Made by a program: the position numbers and the translations under genes. Under the pieces are notes generated by a model. It made no database searches and was not told the origin of the DNA. It saw only the letters and a program-made list of their open reading frames with translations. Source: Acidimicrobiia bacterium (lineage in GTDB: Bacteria > Actinomycetota > Acidimicrobiia > Spongiisociales > UBA5794). Taken from it: 9,848 bases of DNA. The stretch is from the NCBI GenBank assembly GCA_030598905.1, contig JAUVPA010000042.1:1-9848 (forward strand), read 5' to 3'. This document shows positions 1 to 6,407 of this stretch, piece by piece (position 1 is the first letter of the stretch; the number at the start of each line of letters is the position of its first letter).

Positions 1-183
1 TCCGGTGGCGTCGGCCACCGATTTGGCCTTCAACAGAGCGTTGCCTTCGAGTGTCGGTTCGGTTTCGTCGACCGCGGGCCAGTCGAGGCCCCGGACGACT
101 TCGAAACCCCCCAACCCGGTCAGGACGGCCTCTACCTCGGCAATCTTGTCGGGATTCTTCGAGGCGACGACCACCCGGCGCAC
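1..183 (-). CDS. rdgB: Non-canonical purine NTP pyrophosphatase (RdgB/HAM1 family), N-terminal part, cut by window edge
   Basis: The visible 61 codons encode the N-terminus of an RdgB/HAM1 protein, which hydrolyses dITP, ITP and XTP to the monophosphate plus pyrophosphate and so keeps deaminated purines out of DNA and RNA. The protein opens VRRVVVASKNPDKIAEVEAV, where SKNPDK is the family's substrate-binding loop (T/S-x-N-x-x-K). About residues 42-54, DETEPTLEGNALL, match the conserved (E/D)xGxTFxxNAxxKA block. The start is the GTG at 183-181, four bases after the rph stop; no other start lies in frame between it and the rph stop. No clear Shine-Dalgarno sequence is seen, so translational coupling to rph is likely. 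The family is usually about 190-210 residues, so roughly two thirds is missing to the left. The rph-rdgB pairing is common in actinobacteria and matches Rv1340-Rv1341 of M. tuberculosis. Confidence 0.9.
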   Translation of the reverse strand, partial: MRRVVVASKNPDKIAEVEAVLTGLGGFEVVRGLDWPAVDETEPTLEGNALLKAKSVADATG

Positions 184-187
184 GCGA

Positions 188-892
188 TCAGTCCCGACGG
201 GCCGTCTGTTGCTCCTCGACGAGCCGACCGATTCCCTCTGCGGTGAGGTCGAGAAGCTCATCGAGCTGGGATCTCTCGAAAGGATCACCCTCCGCCGTGC
301 CCTGCACCTCGACCAGCTTGCCGGAGCCCGTCATGACCACGTTGGCATCAACATCGGCCGCGACGTCCTCCTGGTAGTCCAGGTCGAGCAGTACGACGTC
401 ACCGAATATCCCCGCCGAGACCGCGGCGACATGGTCGACGATGGGCGACCGCTCGAGACGCCCCTCTGCCACCAGGTGGTCGAACGCGTCGGCCAGGGCG
501 ACCCAAGCACCGGTGATCGAAGCAGTCCTTGTGCCGCCGTCCGCCTGAAGCACGTCGCAGTCCACTCGCGCCGTTGTCTCAGGCATCGCGGCGAGATCGA
601 CCACCGCACGAAGTGACCGGCCGATCAACCGTTGAATCTCTTTTGTCCTTCCCCCGGAGATTGAGCTGCGCCGGACCCTCTCCCGACTCGAACCGGGAAG
701 CATCGAGTATTCGGCCGTTACCCAACCCTCACCCAAATCGCGCATCCAGGGAGGAACATCGAAGTCGATCGAGATGGTGCACAGAACGCGTGTTTCACCC
801 ATGTGCATCAACACCGATCCGGGCGTCATCTTGGTGAACCCGCGCTCGATGAGCACAGGCCTCAGCTCGCTGGGTTTCCGGTCGGTCCGCAT
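188..892 (-). CDS. rph: Ribonuclease PH
   Basis: A 234-residue RNase PH, the phosphate-dependent 3'-5' exoribonuclease that trims tRNA 3' ends and takes part in RNA turnover as a cytoplasmic hexamer. Family landmarks occur in order: the N-terminal ELRPVLIERGF (9-19), GETRVLC (32-38), GWVTAEYSMLPGSS (56-69), then GRTKEIQRLIGRSLRAVVDL starting at G81, whose Arg82 corresponds to the phosphate-binding arginine. DCDVLQADGGTRTASITGA follows, and near the C-terminus MTGSGKLVEVQGTAEGDPF. The length is close to the usual 237-250. The loop between AEYSMLP and GRT seems about three residues shorter than in the B. subtilis enzyme as I remember it. The start is ATG at 892, with a GAGAGG ribosome site five bases upstream. 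It lies 18 bp after the metallo-hydrolase gene and 4 bp before rdgB, so it is co-transcribed with both. Confidence 0.97.
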   Translation of the reverse strand: MRTDRKPSELRPVLIERGFTKMTPGSVLMHMGETRVLCTISIDFDVPPWMRDLGEGWVTAEYSMLPGSSRERVRRSSISGGRTKEIQRLIGRSLRAVVDLAAMPETTARVDCDVLQADGGTRTASITGAWVALADAFDHLVAEGRLERSPIVDHVAAVSAGIFGDVVLLDLDYQEDVAADVDANVVMTGSGKLVEVQGTAEGDPFERSQLDELLDLTAEGIGRLVEEQQTARRD

Positions 893-897
893 TCAGC

Positions 898-903
898 CCT
901 CTC
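898..903 (-). promoter_or_regulatory. Ribosome binding site of rph
   Basis: GAGAGG on the minus strand, five bases before the ATG at 892. It supports that ATG and sits in the 18-bp gap after the metallo-hydrolase stop codon. Confidence 0.6.
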
Positions 904-910
904 GGCGCGA

Positions 911-1660
911 TCAGATCTCGTACACGTCGCGACACCACGCCACCGCGACATCTCGACCGTAAGCCTCGGCGGCCTCTTGTGCCGTCCGATCGCGGTCCTG
1001 GGTTGCCCGAAGATGTGTGACGATCAGCTCGGTCGCTTCGGCAGCAGATGCCAGATGCCCCACCTCTGTGGCGGTCAAATGGCCGTCCCAGAGATCCGGG
1101 GTCCGATCGCCCTCGTATGAGGCCTCGCAGAGCAGCACGTCGCAGCCCTGTGCGGCAGCGGCCAAGTCACCGCCGGGGCCGGTGTCTCCCGAGTACACGA
1201 GCGATCGCCCGTTTTCCTCGACGGTCGTCACGAGCGCGGGAACCGTGTGCTGAGCATCTCCGAAGGTCAGAGTCAGATCTCCGATCTCGGCCTTGTCGCC
1301 GGACCCAACCGTGTGCAGTTCCAGCACACGGTGAAACACGTCCTCCTGAGTGCCTCGTGCGTACTCGGTGAGCTGGATGCGGGCCTCGACCGGCACGTAG
1401 ACCGGGATCGGATAGTCGCCACCGGGCCCGTAGGCGAGATAGCTGTAGAGGGCGAAGAGATCGGACGAGTGGTCGACGTGGATGTGGCTGATCACCACCG
1501 CCGAGAGCTTGCCTGGGTCCATGTGAGAGCCGAGTTCCATGAAGGTGCCGGGGCCGGCGTCCATCCACACTGTCTCACCGCCGCCCTCGACGAGGTAGCC
1601 CGAAGCTGGATTGATCCGAGTCGGCGAGCTTCCGCTGCTCCCGAGCACGGTCAGCTTCAT
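911..1660 (-). CDS. Metallo-beta-lactamase-fold hydrolase, Rv1339-like (probable cyclic-nucleotide phosphodiesterase)
   Basis: A 249-residue MBL-fold protein of the RNase Z / phosphodiesterase branch. Visible metal ligands are H59-x-H61-x-D63-H64 in SHIHVDHSSDL, a histidine in GDAQHTVPA (about 138), an aspartate in YSGDTGP (about 157) and a histidine in VTHLRA (about 216). DGHLTATEVG matches the extra conserved histidine block of this group. The order MBL-rph-rdgB is the order of Rv1339-Rv1340-Rv1341 in M. tuberculosis. From memory, Rv1339 is reported as an atypical cAMP phosphodiesterase, so cAMP hydrolysis is the best guess; an RNase Z-like role remains possible. No signal peptide is visible, so it is probably cytoplasmic. 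The start is ATG at 1660, with GGAG six bases upstream. It lies 48 bp after the JAMM gene and is probably in the same transcript. Confidence 0.88.
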   Translation of the reverse strand: MKLTVLGSSGSSPTRINPASGYLVEGGGETVWMDAGPGTFMELGSHMDPGKLSAVVISHIHVDHSSDLFALYSYLAYGPGGDYPIPVYVPVEARIQLTEYARGTQEDVFHRVLELHTVGSGDKAEIGDLTLTFGDAQHTVPALVTTVEENGRSLVYSGDTGPGGDLAAAAQGCDVLLCEASYEGDRTPDLWDGHLTATEVGHLASAAEATELIVTHLRATQDRDRTAQEAAEAYGRDVAVAWCRDVYEI

Positions 1661-1666
1661 CGGGCA

Positions 1667-1670
1667 CTCC
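1667..1670 (-). promoter_or_regulatory. Ribosome binding site of the MBL hydrolase gene
   Basis: GGAG on the minus strand, six bases before the ATG at 1660, supporting that start. Confidence 0.55.
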
Positions 1671-1690
1671 AGGAGCTCTGGGTGGACGGA

Positions 1691-1719
1691 TCCATGGGCA
1701 AAAAGAGCCTACCCATGGA
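1691..1719 (-). repeat. 8-bp inverted repeat across the stop codon of the JAMM gene
   Basis: TCCATGGG at 1691-1698 and CCCATGGA at 1712-1719 are perfect reverse complements separated by 13 bases. On the minus-strand RNA the first arm contains the last codons of the JAMM gene, and its TAG stop opens the loop. A run of five U lies in the loop rather than after the stem, so it is not a standard intrinsic terminator. It may be an RNA processing or stability hairpin between the JAMM gene and the MBL-rph-rdgB block. Each arm contains the self-complementary CCATGG, which makes chance more likely. Confidence 0.5.
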
Positions 1720-2299
1720 CCTCCACATTTAGCTCGTCAACACTTCCGTCGACCATTCGATAGCCACGTACCTCCCCCTTCGATCCCACGATGAGATGAA
1801 TCCACGTCGGATCTGCCCAGCGGTCGATGTCGGTTCGCGATGGTCGGGCTTCGGCATCGGGATGACTGTGGAACGCCCCAGCGATCTCCCATCCGTTGCT
1901 CTCAGCGTGACCCATCGCTCGGAAGTGCTCCTCAGGATCGATTGTGAAGAGTCGGGGGGACTCGTCGGTGTTGGTGCAGCAATACACCATCCGCACCGCA
2001 CCTGAGGCGTCGAGGGCGAGCAGTCCGCAAGCCTCGTTTGGTGTACAGAAACGGGCGTGCTGACGAACGGCTGCCACGATTTGCGGATCGAGAACGATGA
2101 TGCCGAGAAGCACTCGGGCCGATGCGAGATCGTCGCCGTCGACGACAAGCCTGACTCCGTAATCGCGGTAGAAACCGGGATTGAGACCGCCCTCGTCGTC
2201 GGCCATCACGAGGGCGCGAACGCCGCCAGCGTCGAGCACAACTCTGCCCACCTCGGCATCGCCCCGCGTCGAGTACGTGAGGACGGTTTGCAGCTTCAC
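1709..2299 (-). CDS. JAMM/MPN+ (M67, Mec-like) metallopeptidase with an N-terminal DUF2007-like domain
   Basis: A 196-residue two-part protein. Residues 70-196 form a JAB1/MPN+ zinc peptidase domain with a complete motif: E89 in NEACGLL, then H144-S-H146, seven residues, S154 and D157 (HSHPDAEARPSRTD). This family cleaves isopeptide-like bonds at the C-terminus of ubiquitin-fold carriers. The actinobacterial member Mec (Rv1334) releases cysteine from the carrier CysO. Residues 1-66 look like DUF2007 (putative signal-transducing domain): a start resembling LTYSTRGDAEVGRVVLDAGG, a middle YRDYGVRLVVDGDD and the helix ASARVLLG. No CysO or CysM lies next to it here. The start is the GTG at 2299, which shares the bases GTGA with the permease stop, so translation is probably coupled; no Shine-Dalgarno sequence is visible. 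Peptidase family is confident; DUF2007 assignment is by pattern; the substrate is inferred. Confidence 0.88.
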   Translation of the reverse strand: MKLQTVLTYSTRGDAEVGRVVLDAGGVRALVMADDEGGLNPGFYRDYGVRLVVDGDDLASARVLLGIIVLDPQIVAAVRQHARFCTPNEACGLLALDASGAVRMVYCCTNTDESPRLFTIDPEEHFRAMGHAESNGWEIAGAFHSHPDAEARPSRTDIDRWADPTWIHLIVGSKGEVRGYRMVDGSVDELNVEVHG

Positions 2300-3063
2300 G
2301 ACACCGCTTTGCGGAAGGCACGAACGGCGCCGGTGAGCATGATCGCCCCCAGCAACAAGATCACGAGCAGCGCCTGCATCACGTCAGACCAGATCCATCC
2401 GTCGTTGACGAGGGAACGAATCGCCTCGACCAAATAGGTGATCGGGTTGAGCTTGGCCACGTTCTCGAGCCAGGCCGGCAGCAAAAAGGCCGGCATGAAG
2501 GCCGTCGAGAGAAAGAGGATCGGGAACGTGATCGTGATGCCCACGATCATCGTTGCCTCGGCGTTTCCGGTCCGCAGAGCGATGATGTTGGAAAGGCCCG
2601 CCCACGCCATCCCGAACAGCGCGGCCAGGAGGATGATCACGACGATGCCCAGGACACCGGTGGCGTAGGTGGTTCCCATCAGCAGCGAGATGCCGATAAT
2701 CAACAGAGCCTGCACCATGATGCGGCTGCCGTCCGCAAAGATGCGTCCGGCCATGATGGAGAGCCGGTGAATCGGAGCGATCAGGAACTTGTCCATCAAC
2801 CCGTCTTCCATGTCGGTGACGGTGCTCATGCCGGATGAGAAGGCCGAGTTGAGCGCGGTCAGCGCAACAATCGACGGGACGAGGAACTGCAAGTAGCTGT
2901 CGTATTGAAATCCGGGCAGGTTGGCAAGCGAGCCGAAGACCTGGCTGAAGAGGAACAGGAACAGGAGCGGCTGAAACAAAGCAAAGAACAGGACCGTGGG
3001 CACACGGATCGTCTTGAGCGTATTGCGCCGCCAGAGAGTCAGGGAGTCGACTAGGGCGGTCAC
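2296..3063 (-). CDS. ABC-2 type transporter permease (DrrB-like)
   Basis: A 255-residue integral membrane protein of the ABC-2 exporter permease family, the partner of the ATPase encoded just upstream. Six hydrophobic segments lie near residues 22-43, 57-78, 112-131, 136-158, 170-192 and 227-247. The stretch GLMDKFLIAPIHRLSIMAGR (88-107) is the cytoplasmic coupling region, and KLNPITYLVEAIRSLV (204-219) is the typical ABC-2 motif before the last helix. DrrB-type permeases work in pairs with two ATPases to export hydrophobic compounds or lipids; the cargo here cannot be told. The start is the GTG at 3063, in a GTGA overlap with the ATPase stop, with an AGAAGG-like ribosome site about eight bases upstream. 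Its own TGA stop overlaps the GTG of the JAMM gene in the same way, giving a tightly coupled ATPase-permease-JAMM trio. Confidence 0.93.
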   Translation of the reverse strand: MTALVDSLTLWRRNTLKTIRVPTVLFFALFQPLLFLFLFSQVFGSLANLPGFQYDSYLQFLVPSIVALTALNSAFSSGMSTVTDMEDGLMDKFLIAPIHRLSIMAGRIFADGSRIMVQALLIIGISLLMGTTYATGVLGIVVIILLAALFGMAWAGLSNIIALRTGNAEATMIVGITITFPILFLSTAFMPAFLLPAWLENVAKLNPITYLVEAIRSLVNDGWIWSDVMQALLVILLLGAIMLTGAVRAFRKAVS

Positions 3064-4061
3064 GATCGACGCCTTCTCCCCATCGCCGTCCTGCGTTGCT
3101 GCTTGACCTCTTCGACCCTCAATCGCTCGCCAGTGTGTTGCAGGAATACCTCGTCGAGAGTGGGCTCGGACAATTCAAGCCGTGCCGGGTTCACGCCGGC
3201 TTCGTCGAGGGCACGGACGACGGAGGCGATTCGCGAGCCGCCGTCGGTGACATAGACGGCCACCGAGTGATCGAACGCCCGCACGTCGTGGGCCGCGTCG
3301 AGACCCCTCAACACCGCCTCGACATCGGCGATCTCCTGCAGCGAGGCATCGGCGTGCAGTGTGACGGTGATAGCATCCCCGCCGATTCCCGCCTTCAATT
3401 CGCCCGGCGTCCCTTCCGCGACGATCAAGCCGTGGTCGATGATGGCGAGACGGTGGACCAGCGCGTCCGCCTCTTCCAGATACTGAGTCGTGAGAAAGAT
3501 CGTCACCCCATCTTCGTTGAGGCTCCTCAGATATTCCCAGAGGGCTCGACGGTTTTGCGGGTCGAGGCCGGTCGTCGGCTCGTCGAGAAAGAGCAGCCGC
3601 GGCTTGTGAACGAGAGCTTGAGCCAGGTCCAGCCTGCGACGCATTCCCCCCGAGTAGGTGCCGGCACGACGCCCTGCGGCGTCGGTCAGATCGATCACCT
3701 CGAGAAGGAGGTCGGCCTGGGCAACCGCTGCCTTGGTCGACATGCCGTGGAGGCGACCCTGAAGAACGAGGGTCTCGCCACCGGTCAAGTCGTCATCGAC
3801 ACCGATGAACTGAGCGGCATATCCGATTCGCCGCCGGACCTCGTTGGGATCGCTGGTGACGTCGATCCCATCGACGAAGGCTGTGCCCCCGGTCGGTTCG
3901 AGACGCGTAACGAGGACACGGATGGTGGTGGTCTTACCCGCTCCGTTCGGGCCGAGGAATCCGAAAACCTCGCCTGCATTCACCTCGAACGACACACCGT
4001 CGACGGCGCGAACGTCCTTGCCGTAGACCTTGACGAGGTCGTGAACCTCTACGAGTGGCAT
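3060..4061 (-). CDS. ABC transporter ATP-binding protein (DrrA/DUF4162 family)
   Basis: A 333-residue ABC ATPase that would energise the permease encoded next to it. Motifs in order: Walker A GPNGAGKT (37-44), Q-loop Gln84, signature YSGGM (136-140), Walker B LLFLDEP (156-162) with D160 and E161, D-loop GLDP (165-168). The switch position is glutamine (TTQYLEEAD, Q193) in place of the usual histidine, as seen in DrrA-type proteins. After residue 220 comes a DUF4162-like regulatory domain ending in LSEPTLDEVFLQHTG (297-311), close to the DrrA C-terminal signature. A basic tail (RRTAMGRRRRS) follows. The start is ATG at 4061, 43 bp after the arcA stop; no convincing Shine-Dalgarno sequence is seen. 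The family exports drugs, glycolipids or other amphipathic molecules; resistance or self-protection is possible but not shown. Confidence 0.95.
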   Translation of the reverse strand: MPLVEVHDLVKVYGKDVRAVDGVSFEVNAGEVFGFLGPNGAGKTTTIRVLVTRLEPTGGTAFVDGIDVTSDPNEVRRRIGYAAQFIGVDDDLTGGETLVLQGRLHGMSTKAAVAQADLLLEVIDLTDAAGRRAGTYSGGMRRRLDLAQALVHKPRLLFLDEPTTGLDPQNRRALWEYLRSLNEDGVTIFLTTQYLEEADALVHRLAIIDHGLIVAEGTPGELKAGIGGDAITVTLHADASLQEIADVEAVLRGLDAAHDVRAFDHSVAVYVTDGGSRIASVVRALDEAGVNPARLELSEPTLDEVFLQHTGERLRVEEVKQQRRTAMGRRRRS

Positions 4062-4104
4062 CGGTCGGCGAGGCTAACGGCGCCCGCCATTCACTCGCCT
4101 CGAC

Positions 4105-5340
4105 TCAGTCAATGGCATCGCGAGCAATCGGCTGTGTCATACAACGGCTCCCGCCGCGACCACGGCCTAGCTCGGAGGCGTCGAGCTCCAGAACCTCGAT
4201 GCCATGGTCGCGGAGCCGCCCATTGGTCTGTTGGTTGCGTTGATAGCCGACTACGACACCGGGGGCGAGGGCGAGGGTGTTGTTGCCGTCGTCCCACTGT
4301 TCGCGGAGGCGTCCGATGGCGTCTCCCCCTGTCGGGATGAACTCGGGCTCATCACCGTCGAGGGAATCGCGCAACGCAACACCGAGGTCGGCGTGGTGCT
4401 CGGCCTCGACGGGCCGCGTTACTCCGGGCTTGAGCACGTGAACGTCAGCTTGTTCGAGTAGACCAGGGAAGACGTTGAATTTACCGCGGTCCACCATCGT
4501 GAACACGGTGTCGAGATGCATCACGGATCGGTGTTTGCGCAGGTGAACAGTCAAAATGCGATCGACGGCGGATGACTCGAAGACCCGGCGCGCCAACAAC
4601 TCGACCGCAGCCGGCGAGGTCCGTTCTCCAAGACCGATCATCAGCACGCGATCCGAGAGGACGAGAACATCTCCCCCTTCGATCGTCGCTGGAAATCGGT
4701 CCTCGGGTTCGGCCCCGTACCAGACCGGATAGCCGGCGTCGGCAAAACGGGGATGATGCTGGTACACGGTTTCGACGTACAAAGACTCGAGTTCCCGGGC
4801 CGGATAGGCCAAAACCGATCGGATGAGGCCTGGTCCCACCCAGGCCGCGTTGTCGCGCATGAACAGGAGGTTCGGCAGGGGACGCAACACGTAGTGGAAT
4901 CGATCGGCGACTACCCCGGCGAAAACCGAGTCGACACCCCAGTCGGCGAGCTCACTCTCCAACACGCCACCGATGAGGACGTCGCGCACTCGTTCGATGG
5001 GCTGGTCGAGGAGAATATCCCCGAGGTACTCCGCAACTCTCGGCCCGCATCGCGCTGGTGTGAATACGGCGCGCACGAGCGCAGTGCGCAGGCCTTCGTC
5101 TCGCAGGCAGTCCTCGAGGAGCTCGTGGAAATAGAGAACCTCGGCACCCCGTCCCCGCAGGAGCTCGGCAAACCGATCGTGCTCGTCTTGGGCGCGCTCG
5201 AGCCACAGCAGGTCGTCAAAGAGGAGCGCTTCTTTGTTGTCCGGTGTGATCCTCGAGATCTCGAGCCCGGGTCGGTGGACGATGACGGTCCGGAGCCTGC
5301 CGATCTCGGAAGCGATGTGGGGCGTTTCGAGAGTCACCAT
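4105..5340 (-). CDS. arcA: Arginine deiminase
   Basis: A 411-residue guanidine-modifying enzyme converting L-arginine to citrulline and ammonia. All catalytic residues known from the Pseudomonas enzyme have counterparts: D163 (FMRDNAAWVG), E221 (IEGGDVLVLS), H275 and D277 (VMHLDTVFTM) and the nucleophile C400 (GRGGSRCMTQP). FDDLLWLERAQDEHDRF (41-57) and REQWDDGNNTLALAPG (346-361) are further family blocks, and the length is typical. One visible variant is FMRDN where most enzymes have FTRDP. The start is ATG at 5340, nine bases after the GNAT stop, with no strong ribosome site, so coupling to the GNAT gene is likely. The arginine deiminase pathway partners arcB, arcC and arcD are absent from this window, so ATP generation by the full pathway is not supported locally. 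Supplying citrulline or ammonia, or lowering arginine, are alternatives. Confidence 0.96.
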   Translation of the reverse strand: MVTLETPHIASEIGRLRTVIVHRPGLEISRITPDNKEALLFDDLLWLERAQDEHDRFAELLRGRGAEVLYFHELLEDCLRDEGLRTALVRAVFTPARCGPRVAEYLGDILLDQPIERVRDVLIGGVLESELADWGVDSVFAGVVADRFHYVLRPLPNLLFMRDNAAWVGPGLIRSVLAYPARELESLYVETVYQHHPRFADAGYPVWYGAEPEDRFPATIEGGDVLVLSDRVLMIGLGERTSPAAVELLARRVFESSAVDRILTVHLRKHRSVMHLDTVFTMVDRGKFNVFPGLLEQADVHVLKPGVTRPVEAEHHADLGVALRDSLDGDEPEFIPTGGDAIGRLREQWDDGNNTLALAPGVVVGYQRNQQTNGRLRDHGIEVLELDASELGRGRGGSRCMTQPIARDAID

Positions 5341-5349
5341 GGCCGGATG

Positions 5350-6315
5350 TTATTGCTCGAGCTTCTTGAGCAGTTCGACGTGGCCATGCTCACGCGTGAA
5401 GCCCAGCTTCGAATTGACCGCCAGCATCGGACCGTTCGATTCGCTGTTGTATGTCCGGATCGACTGGTATCCACGGTCCTGTGCCCATGCCGCGGATCTC
5501 GCCTTGAGCGCAATCGCGATGCCTCGGCCCCGATGGCTCCGTCTCGTTCCGGTGAGCTCCTGGGCGACCGCATCGTTGACGTTTTCCACTCGTGTCGGCT
5601 GAGTGAGACCGACGTAGTCGTGGCCGTCCAGCGCTACCAGGAAGCCGTCGAGCAGGGCGTGATCTGATTCCAGGGTCAGTTTTGTGAAGTCCTCGAAAGA
5701 CACATCGCGGAGATCGAGGGCAAATGGGATGTCTCTTTCCAACGCCACATAGAGGTCGTAGAGCTTTCGGTCCCATTCGGGATCGCTGTCGCGCAGCTCG
5801 CCAGCCGACAGAATCGTGATCCCCGCCTCGTCGACTTCTCGAAGGGTTCCGGACCAGTCGCCGATCTGGAAGGTCGAAAGATCGAGTGTTGAACGCCACG
5901 CACGATCGATCTCCACATATCCGGCTGCTTCGAGGAATTCGATCAACCGAGGCAAAGTCTCGGGAGCTCCGCTCATGAACGCGGTGCCGCCGTTATCGCG
6001 ACCGGTGCCTTCGCATCGCTCCAGAAGCGTGCGTCCGATGCCGAGGCCTTGGTTATCCGGATGTACGGCCAGGTAGATCCAGCGCACATCGGGCGGCAGC
6101 GATCCCACCTCTCCGACGTACCCGAAACCAACAAGTGCACCATTCATCCGAGCCTCCCATCGAACCGAGAGACGCCCGGCGGCACGCTGAATCTCATCCC
6201 ATTCGCGCATGCCGACAACCGAGGTGAAGGCGTAGGGCTCGATGGCCCTGCGGATCACCACCATGGCGTCGTAATCCGCCTCGTCGTACTCGCGGAGGGA
6301 GTATTCGACCGTCAC
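5350..6315 (-). CDS. Tandem-domain GNAT N-acetyltransferase
   Basis: A 321-residue protein with two GNAT folds. In the first (about 1-145), WIYLAVHPDNQGLGIGRTLL contains the acetyl-CoA pyrophosphate loop Q89-G-L-G-I-G94, followed by FLEAAGYVE. In the second (about 155-321), ELTGTRRSHRGRGIAIALK has the same loop as H261-R-G-R-G-I-A, followed by YNSESNGPMLAVNSKLGF, the conserved Asn-rich B motif. Tandem GNATs of this size include mycothiol synthase and several antibiotic or amino-acid acetyltransferases; the substrate is unknown. Both acetyl-CoA loops look intact. The start is the GTG at 6315: an in-frame TGA lies six bases before it, so no longer start is possible. No Shine-Dalgarno sequence is visible. 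It is the first gene of the tight eight-gene run and sits nine bases before arcA. An arginine-related acyl acceptor is conceivable from context only. Confidence 0.9.
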   Translation of the reverse strand: MTVEYSLREYDEADYDAMVVIRRAIEPYAFTSVVGMREWDEIQRAAGRLSVRWEARMNGALVGFGYVGEVGSLPPDVRWIYLAVHPDNQGLGIGRTLLERCEGTGRDNGGTAFMSGAPETLPRLIEFLEAAGYVEIDRAWRSTLDLSTFQIGDWSGTLREVDEAGITILSAGELRDSDPEWDRKLYDLYVALERDIPFALDLRDVSFEDFTKLTLESDHALLDGFLVALDGHDYVGLTQPTRVENVNDAVAQELTGTRRSHRGRGIAIALKARSAAWAQDRGYQSIRTYNSESNGPMLAVNSKLGFTREHGHVELLKKLEQ

Positions 6316-6372
6316 AAAGGATCAGGCTACGCGGACGCGAAAGGACCCGGGGCACTTCATCGGTATCCGATG

Positions 6373-6393
6373 CCGCGAGTGGACTTCTCGCGG
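6373..6393 (-). repeat. Strong 7-bp hairpin in the leader of the GNAT-arcA operon
   Basis: CCGCGAG (6373-6379) and CTCGCGG (6387-6393) are perfect reverse complements around a 7-base loop; six of seven pairs are G-C. It lies 57 bases upstream of the GNAT GTG. No T-run follows on either strand, so it is not a standard intrinsic terminator. It could be an RNA structural element or an operator. Confidence 0.6.
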
Positions 6394-6407
6394 ACCCCAG
6401 GTCCTCA

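Noticed and set aside
1691..1719. The stop-codon hairpin as an intrinsic terminator
   Set aside because: The U-run lies in the loop rather than after the stem, and the next gene has its own ribosome site in the same transcript direction.
3096..4340. A 414-codon open frame on the plus strand opposite the ABC ATPase and the end of arcA
   Set aside because: It runs antisense to two genes with clear family motifs, shows no recognisable domain, and is the kind of long shadow frame expected from GC-rich codon use.
4753..5667. A 304-codon plus-strand frame opposite arcA and the GNAT gene
   Set aside because: Antisense to well-supported genes, spans their junction, and has no domain-like composition.
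6373..6393. The 7-bp hairpin as an intrinsic terminator
   Set aside because: No T-run follows the stem on either strand; it is kept only as a structural element.
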